NCBI GenBank assembly: GCA_025361565.1
Contig: JANYKN010000139.1
Span: 1-50,406, forward strand
Source: Bacteroidota bacterium
GTDB lineage: Bacteria; Bacteroidota; Bacteroidia; Bacteroidales; NBLH01
DNA: 50,406 nucleotides
Reading direction: 5' to 3'
Shown here: piece after piece, positions 45,601 to 50,406 of the stretch
How the letters are laid out: each line of letters opens with the position of its first letter
Numbering within the stretch: position 1 is the stretch's first letter
Notes under the pieces: model-generated
What the model was told of the DNA's origin: nothing
Database searches by the model: none
Seen by the model: only the letters and a program-made list of their open reading frames with translations
Translations under genes and position numbers: made by a program

Positions 45601-48600
45601 CCACTAATATCTTGATTAAATGCAATTGCAGAGCTAAACATTCCGGTCATGTCTGTAACGTTGCTTACAATCCATGTTCCAATATTCTGATTAAAAGAAA
45701 ACGCCAGGGCAAACATTCCAGACATATTGGTAACATTGCTAACATCCCATGCTCCAATATTTTGGTTAAAAGAAGTAGCACCTATAAACATATTCTGCAT
45801 ATTTGTTACACCACTTACGTCCCAACCACTAATATCTTGATTAAATGAGGTAGCGTTTTCAAACATAGTTCCCATATTTGTAACCTTACTTACATCCCAG
45901 CCACCAATATTTTGGTTAAATAAAGTAGAATGATAAAACATTAAGGCCATGTTTGTCACATTACTAACATCCCACGCACCAATATTCTGATTAAATTTGT
46001 ATGCATTTACAAACATTCCGTCCATCAAGGTAACTTTGCTGACATCCCAACTCCCAATATTTTGGTCAAACAGAAATGCTCCAGCAAACATGTTGGTCAT
46101 CTTAGTAACATTGCCTACATTCCAATTCCCAATATTCTGATTGAAAGACTGGGCATTGACAAACATTGAATTCATGTCTACTACACTACTCACATCCCAT
46201 GTGGAAATATCAGAATTAAAAGAGGTAGCGCCATCAAACATAGAACTGGTATTCGCAACACCAACCGGCAGTGCCAAAGGAACTTCAATTAAATTTACGG
46301 CATTGTGAAAAGCGAAACTAAAGCTTGTTATACCAATATTTCCAAAATCAGTAACTTTTATTAGTTTATCGGCATTTGGATAATTCCATGCTCCAAACCA
46401 TGTAAGAGAACCAGTTATAGTAACGGTATATATTCCGCCGGTTGCATAGGTATGGCTTTTATGGCCGGGAGTAATAAAGGGTTCCGAAGGGGTTAAATCT
46501 CCCCAATCTACTGTTACGTTTACCGTTCCGTTTAAAGGAAGAGTTATTGTTGTTCCTGCACTGAGTGCGGTATTGTATACCAATGTCATTGGTGGACATT
46601 CCATCCCTCCATCCGTAATAGTCCAGTTGTTAGGTGCTCCTGTAAGCTTTGCACGCGCTGCTGTTGGAGCTCCGCAAGAGTATTTGCTTAAACCACCACT
46701 AAAAGTTAGATTGGGTTGTACAGCTCTACTTGCCCAACCAATGATCAATGCATCATAGTTGTCTGTTGAAAGTGTTGATAATCCAAACATTCCGTCCATA
46801 ATTGTAACGGCACTAACATTCCAATCACCAAGATCCTGATTAAACGAAGGAGCATCGTAAAACATATATCCCATATTGGTAACCTTGCTGACATCCCATG
46901 CTCCAATATCCTGATTAAAAGCAGCATTATGTGCGAACATGTTGTTCATGTTTGAAACACTTCCTACATTCCAGCTACCAATATCCTGATTAAATGAATT
47001 GGCATAAGCAAACATCCAGAACATGCTCGTAACTTTACTTACATTCCATAAACCAATATTTTGATTAAATGCAATTGCTCTTTCAAACATATTGTCCATA
47101 TTGGTAACATTGCTCACATTCCAGCTACCAATATTTTGATTGAATACGGTGGCATCTGCGAACATATAAAGCATATTTGTAACACTGCTTACATCCCATG
47201 CTCCAATGCCCTGATTAAAAGAAGAAGCTCCATCAAACATATAACTCATATCTGTAACCTTGCTTACATTCCATAAACCAATATTTTGATTAAACGAAGT
47301 TGCATAAAAGAACATAAATGACATGTTTACAACGTTGCCAACATTCCAGTTTCCAATATCCTGATTAAAAGCAGCAGCATTTCTAAACATTTCTGACATT
47401 GATGTGACACTGCCAACATTCCAGTTTCCAATATTTTTATTAAAAGAAGTTGCTCGGTAAAACATACCATCCATATTTGTAACACTGCTAACATCCCAAT
47501 TTCCAATATCTTGATTGAAAGAACTAGCGCTATAAAACATTCTGTTCATATCTTTAACCTTGCTTACATCCCATGTACCAATATTCTGATTAAAAGAAGT
47601 AGCTTCGTAAAACATCCCGTCCATATAGGTAACCTTGCTAACAACCCAGCTACCAATATCTTGATTAAAAGAAGTACCTCCGTAAAACATAGCGTTCATA
47701 TTTGTAACATTTCCAACATTCCAACCACCAATATCCTGATTAAATGAAGTAGCAGCTGCAAACATTGATCTCATATCTGTAACACTGCTTACATCCCATG
47801 TACCAATATTCTGATTAAAATTAGAGGCTTGGGCAAACATTGCAGTCATATATTTAACTTTGCTAACATCCCAATTACCAATATTTTGATTAAAAATAGG
47901 TGCAAAGGAAAACATTTGTGTCATGTCAGTAACATTGCTTACATCCCATCCAGAAATATCGTAATTAAAAGCTGTAGCACCAGAAAACATATAATTTGTA
48001 TTGGTAACACTTGCCGGCAATATTGCCGGAACTTCAATTAAATTTATAGCATTGTGGAAGGCAAAAGCCAGGGATATTAATCCAATATCTCCAAAATCTG
48101 TCACTTTTACAAGTTTATCGGCATTAGGATAGCTATTTACTCCAAAACCATTTAATGAACCGCTAATAGTTACTGTATATTCGCCACCTGTAGCATAAGT
48201 ATGATCTTGATTGCCTGAAGATATAAAGGCATCAGTATTTCCATCGCCCCAGTTTACAGTTACGTTTACAGTTCCGTTTAATGGAAGAGTTATTGTTGTT
48301 CCTGCACTGAGTGCAGTATTGTATACTAAAACCATTGAACTTAGAGTTGCTGAGCTACCTGTTAAACCGGTTGTTTCGTAAGTTTCAGTCCCTGCACAAT
48401 CATTGTAAGCATACACTTTAAAATAATAGGTAGTTCCAGCAGTTAATCCGGTTAGGGTTATGTTTGGCAAAGCAGATGTTCCGAAATAAACCGGTTGTTG
48501 TCCTGCATTGTTCCATGATAAATCTGCAACAGGTTCTGTTCCATTTGTAGGTGCAGCAAAACTGTTTGCACTATTTACATAAACTGCGTAACCAACAGTG

Positions 48601-49961
48601 CCACCCATAGGAGCAGTAAAACCATTGAATTGTATCGAATTTGTTGTTTTTGTTCCAAAAGTCATTGTAGTTGCCTGTGCGCTTGGAGTTACATCAAGAA
48701 GTCCACCATCTGCAATTATCCAGTTATTAGGTGCATTTGTAAGGATTGAACGACCAGAAATTGCATCGCATGAATATTTTGAATTTCCACCGTTGAAAGT
48801 TACATTAGGTTTTAGAGTTTGACCAGACCAACCATTTAATAGAGCATCATAATTTGCTTTTGAAAGTGTAACTCCGAAAAACATACTTGTCATATTGGTT
48901 ACATTGCTTACATCCCATGCTCCAATATCCTGATTAAAGGCAGAGGCAACATAAAACATACCACTCATATCTGTTACTAGACCTACATTCCAATTTCCTA
49001 TATTTTGATTAAAAGCAGTAGCATTTTCAAACATTCTAAACATAATTGTTACTTTGCTTACATCCCAAGCTCCAATAACTTGATTGAAAGATGTAGCTTC
49101 TCGAAACATAGAACTCATATTTGTTACCTTGCTTACATCCCAACTACTAATATCTTGATTAAAAGCAGCAGCATAACCAAACATACTACTCATATCTTTT
49201 ACTAGACCTACATTCCAACTTCCAATATTTTGATTGAAAGCACTAGCTCTGTTAAACATACCCATCATATTTGTTACATTGCTTACATCCCAACTTCCTA
49301 TATTTTGATTGAAAGCACTAGCTCTGTTAAACATAGCCATCATATTTGTAACATTGCTGACATTCCAAGTGCTAATATCAAAATTAAAATTAGTACACGC
49401 AGTAAATGTACCATATAAATATAGTACAGTAGCAGGAAGAACAGTTGGTACTTCAATCAAATTTTTAGCATTATAGAATGCATAACTTAAATCTGTTAAA
49501 CCTAAATTGCCAAAACTAGTAACCCTAACGAGTTTATCAGCATTTGGATAAAAAGGGGCACCAAACTGTGTAAGTGAACCGCTAATAGTTACCGTATATT
49601 CGCCATCCGTTGCATAAGTATGGTCTTGGTTTCCGGCTGAGGTAAAGTTTTCGGTTGGTGATAAATCACCCCAATCAACAATTACGTTTACAGTTCCGTC
49701 TAAAGGGAGGGTTACTGTGGTGCCTGCACTAAGAGTGGTATTGTATACCAAGGTCATTGGCTGTGCCATGATGGAATTGCCAAACCCAAAGGAGAAAAAA
49801 ACAAAAAACAGGGCCAAAGCAATATGGTTTAGCTTTTTGTAAATTGAAGTATAAGTATTTGGCATGCTGCCCCAGCCCATTATAAAAGGCATTATTGGCA
49901 TTTTTAAATTGTACTTTTTAATCATGTTTGAAAATGTTTGTATAAATATTCGTTTGTTCAT
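42696..49961 (-). CDS. Giant T9SS-secreted surface protein with 47 DUF285/BspA-like repeats
   Basis: A 2421-residue protein. A signal peptide is near residues 42-66 (ALALFFVFFSFGFGNSIMAQ); the first 32 residues may be untranslated if Met33 is the start. Four modules follow. Each opens with a PKD-like unit (VTVNWGDGN, then HTYATGGEYTVTISGSL), continues with 25-residue repeats (FNQNIGSWDVSNVTNMxxMF pattern) in runs of 7, 16, 13 and 11, and closes with a short capping segment (NYDALLIGW ... KYSCDA). Between modules 1 and 2 is an FN3-like domain. The C-terminal part has Ig-like units, then a T9SS type A sorting domain (SNIYPTVNKGSFKI, GLPSGIYNVQI). It is probably an adhesin on the cell surface. 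Confidence 0.92.
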   Translation of the reverse strand: MNKRIFIQTFSNMIKKYNLKMPIMPFIMGWGSMPNTYTSIYKKLNHIALALFFVFFSFGFGNSIMAQPMTLVYNTTLSAGTTVTLPLDGTVNVIVDWGDLSPTENFTSAGNQDHTYATDGEYTVTISGSLTQFGAPFYPNADKLVRVTSFGNLGLTDLSYAFYNAKNLIEVPTVLPATVLYLYGTFTACTNFNFDISTWNVSNVTNMMAMFNRASAFNQNIGSWDVSNVTNMMGMFNRASAFNQNIGSWNVGLVKDMSSMFGYAAAFNQDISSWDVSKVTNMSSMFREATSFNQVIGAWDVSKVTIMFRMFENATAFNQNIGNWNVGLVTDMSGMFYVASAFNQDIGAWDVSNVTNMTSMFFGVTLSKANYDALLNGWSGQTLKPNVTFNGGNSKYSCDAISGRSILTNAPNNWIIADGGLLDVTPSAQATTMTFGTKTTNSIQFNGFTAPMGGTVGYAVYVNSANSFAAPTNGTEPVADLSWNNAGQQPVYFGTSALPNITLTGLTAGTTYYFKVYAYNDCAGTETYETTGLTGSSATLSSMVLVYNTALSAGTTITLPLNGTVNVTVNWGDGNTDAFISSGNQDHTYATGGEYTVTISGSLNGFGVNSYPNADKLVKVTDFGDIGLISLAFAFHNAINLIEVPAILPASVTNTNYMFSGATAFNYDISGWDVSNVTDMTQMFSFAPIFNQNIGNWDVSKVKYMTAMFAQASNFNQNIGTWDVSSVTDMRSMFAAATSFNQDIGGWNVGNVTNMNAMFYGGTSFNQDIGSWVVSKVTYMDGMFYEATSFNQNIGTWDVSKVKDMNRMFYSASSFNQDIGNWDVSSVTNMDGMFYRATSFNKNIGNWNVGSVTSMSEMFRNAAAFNQDIGNWNVGNVVNMSFMFFYATSFNQNIGLWNVSKVTDMSYMFDGASSFNQGIGAWDVSSVTNMLYMFADATVFNQNIGSWNVSNVTNMDNMFERAIAFNQNIGLWNVSKVTSMFWMFAYANSFNQDIGSWNVGSVSNMNNMFAHNAAFNQDIGAWDVSKVTNMGYMFYDAPSFNQDLGDWNVSAVTIMDGMFGLSTLSTDNYDALIIGWASRAVQPNLTFSGGLSKYSCGAPTAARAKLTGAPNNWTITDGGMECPPMTLVYNTALSAGTTITLPLNGTVNVTVDWGDLTPSEPFITPGHKSHTYATGGIYTVTITGSLTWFGAWNYPNADKLIKVTDFGNIGITSFSFAFHNAVNLIEVPLALPVGVANTSSMFDGATSFNSDISTWDVSSVVDMNSMFVNAQSFNQNIGNWNVGNVTKMTNMFAGAFLFDQNIGSWDVSKVTLMDGMFVNAYKFNQNIGAWDVSNVTNMALMFYHSTLFNQNIGGWDVSKVTNMGTMFENATSFNQDISGWDVSGVTNMQNMFIGATSFNQNIGAWDVSNVTNMSGMFALAFSFNQNIGTWIVSNVTDMTGMFSSAIAFNQDISGWDVSKVKFMKKMFNDATSFNQDISAWILTSVEDMSFMFFNANAFNKNIGSWNVSNVKDMTGMFESASAFNQNVGNWDVSSVTAMDSIFFSATSFNQNIGNWNVSNAISMKKMFNNVTLSNANYDALLIGWASRSVKPGVIFSGGNSKYSCDAVVARANLMGGTNSWVITDGGTDCMPMTLVYNTALSAGTTITLPLNGDVYVTVNWGDGNSETFSTVGNKGHIYATDGEYTVTISGSLTAFGAWNYPFAEKLVKVTNFGNIGITNFSYAFFNAINLVEAPALLSPGVTNTSFMFAFTTSFNDDISGWDASKVTDMTYMFFNATSFNQDIGNWDVANVTNMNRMFSGATNFNQDIGNWNVSKVTSMAGMFDKASNFDKNIGGWQVGNVLDFSEMFYDATSFNQNIGTWDVSSATDMSFMFAQASSFNQNIGNWNVGNVNNMQSMFNEATDFNQNIGSWNVGSVNNMALMFSEATSFNQDIGAWDVSNVTIMYGMFGTVSFASAFNQNIGSWDVSSVTNMSSMFFGANSFNQNIGNWDVSKVINMSGMFWFATSFNQNIGSWNVSNVEDMTSMFDEVTLSTTNYDALLIGWASRPVQLTVDFSGGNSKYSCVAEAARAVLTGAPNNWAILDLGLEDITPVLTIVDPSAACGSVDITSNAIITGNTNSGTLSYWTDAGATNALTNPTTVDISGTYYIKSANSCGNDIEPVNVSVSPLPEKPIIADNTVVNGSKAICADEKIVCSNFNASLSYQWFLDGNEVTGQTSNEYVVSSDGAGVYTLNATNDISGCENISDPLTINVYITETPIVYEKKEDGVISILVVDNTNNLYTNYLWTYADGSALPSEMPSDRQFLVLPASSMNGQYMVQITDNNGCNGISEIKTVTLKATVSNIYPTVNKGSFKIDVVGEQNGKVNIGIYNQNGIALKVYSYEKMDNANSYQINGAGLPSGIYNVQITMENYRQTHKIIVQ
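43880..49400. repeat. 75-bp coding tandem repeats in four blocks
   Basis: Repeats of 75 bp (25 codons) in blocks near 43880-44720 (11 units), 45240-46240 (13), 46790-47990 (16) and 48880-49400 (7), inside the surface protein gene. The core FNQ(N/D)IG is conserved in DNA too (AATATTTTGATTAAA on the plus strand recurs). This makes the gene prone to repeat gain and loss. Confidence 0.85.
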
Positions 49962-49983
49962 AGTATTTGCTTGAATTTTATAT

Positions 49984-50033
49984 GATCCCTAAAATCTGCA
50001 ATTCGCAGGTGACTCTTTGTTTATCAGGGAATC
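49984..50033 (-). promoter_or_regulatory. Candidate nested hairpin in the leader of the surface protein gene
   Basis: On the minus strand GATTCCCT (50026-50033) can pair with AGGGATC (49984-49990) with one bulge, enclosing CTGC-GAATT-GCAG (50008-49996). It lies about 25-70 bp before the start. It matches no riboswitch class I can name and lacks a T-run. Confidence 0.35.
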
Positions 50034-50152
50034 GAAAAAACCAAAATGAATTTAGTCATCGTGTGATTCTTAGCTTTTTAATCATTTATCGATGGATTAA
50101 AGGCTCTCTTTATTTTCAAATTTGTATACGTTAAATTATATAAAAAGTTTCA
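50034..50152. other. AT-rich gap between surface operon and IS element
   Basis: Probable promoter region of the surface operon. No specific box can be assigned with confidence. Confidence 0.4.
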
Positions 50153-50406
50153 CTAGTGTCCACTAAAAAAAACTTAAGTTCTTTGAAATACTTGTAATTC
50201 GTAGCTTCTATCGCTTTTTTACTACGTGACGATTTGAATTATTATGTTCGTATAGAAAAATACAGCTATATGAACAATGGAAAATTTGTTTTTGCTCAGT
50301 TGACAGAGTTCTTGCCAAGAAGGAAATTTGATGGTTTTGTATCAAAACATTCCGGCAACAAATATGTTAAACATTTTACTTGTTGGAACCAAATGCTTTG
50401 CATGAT
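50153..50406 (+). mobile_element. IS4-family insertion sequence, left end, cut by window edge
   Basis: Sequence from about CTAGTGTCCACTAAAAAAAA at 50153-50172 through a leader to the transposase start at 50270. The left end is placed by the change from host-like AT-rich DNA to the recognisable transposase leader. The exact boundary and the target duplication cannot be set without the other end. Confidence 0.6.
50270..50406 (+). CDS. IS4-family transposase with DUF4372-type N-terminus, partial
   Basis: The ATG at 50270 opens a frame of 45 codons that runs to the window end. The protein begins MNNGKFVFAQLTEFLPRRKF and continues with HSGNKYVKHFTCWNQMLCM. This is the typical start of the DUF4372 domain that precedes the DDE domain of Bacteroidota IS4-family transposases. 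The catalytic part lies outside the window, so activity cannot be judged. Confidence 0.85.
   Translation, partial: MNNGKFVFAQLTEFLPRRKFDGFVSKHSGNKYVKHFTCWNQMLCM

Noticed and set aside
43935-49418. Many plus-strand frames rich in Lys-His-Ile across the giant surface gene
   Set aside because: They are antisense shadows of the 75-bp repeats and repeat with the same period.

Overview
The window is AT-rich DNA that reads like a member of the phylum Bacteroidota, probably a Bacteroidales/Marinilabiliales-type environmental anaerobe. Three things point there: a 2421-residue secreted protein with a type IX secretion (T9SS) C-terminal sorting domain, promoter boxes of the TAnnTTTG type, and many short lipoproteins and OmpA/Omp85-like outer-membrane proteins. 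The species cannot be fixed from the sequence. No tRNA, rRNA or CRISPR array was seen.

Region 1 (1-10.9 kb, minus strand) is a chemosensory cluster with partial duplication. In transcription order it holds a NarL-type response regulator with a terminator, then cheA2, a chemoreceptor (MCP), cheW, a short cheR, a metallo-beta-lactamase-fold protein, a second MCP split by a +1 frameshift and a terminator. A second cheA (cheA1) follows and runs off the left edge. The two cheA genes are close paralogues and share one promoter layout: a conserved 14-bp element exactly 20 bp from a TAnATTTG box. No cheB or stand-alone cheY was seen next to them.

Region 2 (10.9-22.5 kb) is mostly housekeeping: recR; a MacB/FtsX-like ABC permease with its ATPase and a small unknown gene; a HEAT-repeat/cyclophilin lipoprotein; a small lipoprotein; a Ktr/Trk potassium uptake pair; a LOG-family phosphoribohydrolase; and a calcineurin-like phosphatase.

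Region 3 (22.8-26.3 kb) looks accessory. It has a two-domain lipoprotein, a 119-bp MITE-like inverted repeat, a 36-bp x3 array, a 21-bp x12 tandem array of perfect small palindromes, an FN3-like small protein, and an unknown protein with an R-x4-H (HEPN-like) motif.

Region 4 (26.3-40.6 kb) is a run of single genes: MFS exporter, DUF2004-like protein, TlpA-type thioredoxin, membrane-anchored EEP-family hydrolase, Omp85-like barrel, class C beta-lactamase-like serine hydrolase, AddA-type helicase-nuclease, a secreted protein with kinase-like (CotH/HipA-like) motifs, a single-domain response regulator, an unknown exported protein, and a lipoprotein acid phosphatase of the e(P4) type.

Region 5 (40.7-50.4 kb, minus strand) is a two-gene surface operon. 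A giant DUF285/BspA-like repeat protein with 47 copies of a 25-residue repeat in four blocks precedes an OmpA-family barrel protein that may help hold it at the surface. An IS4-family element (DUF4372-type transposase) begins 0.2 kb upstream and runs off the right edge.
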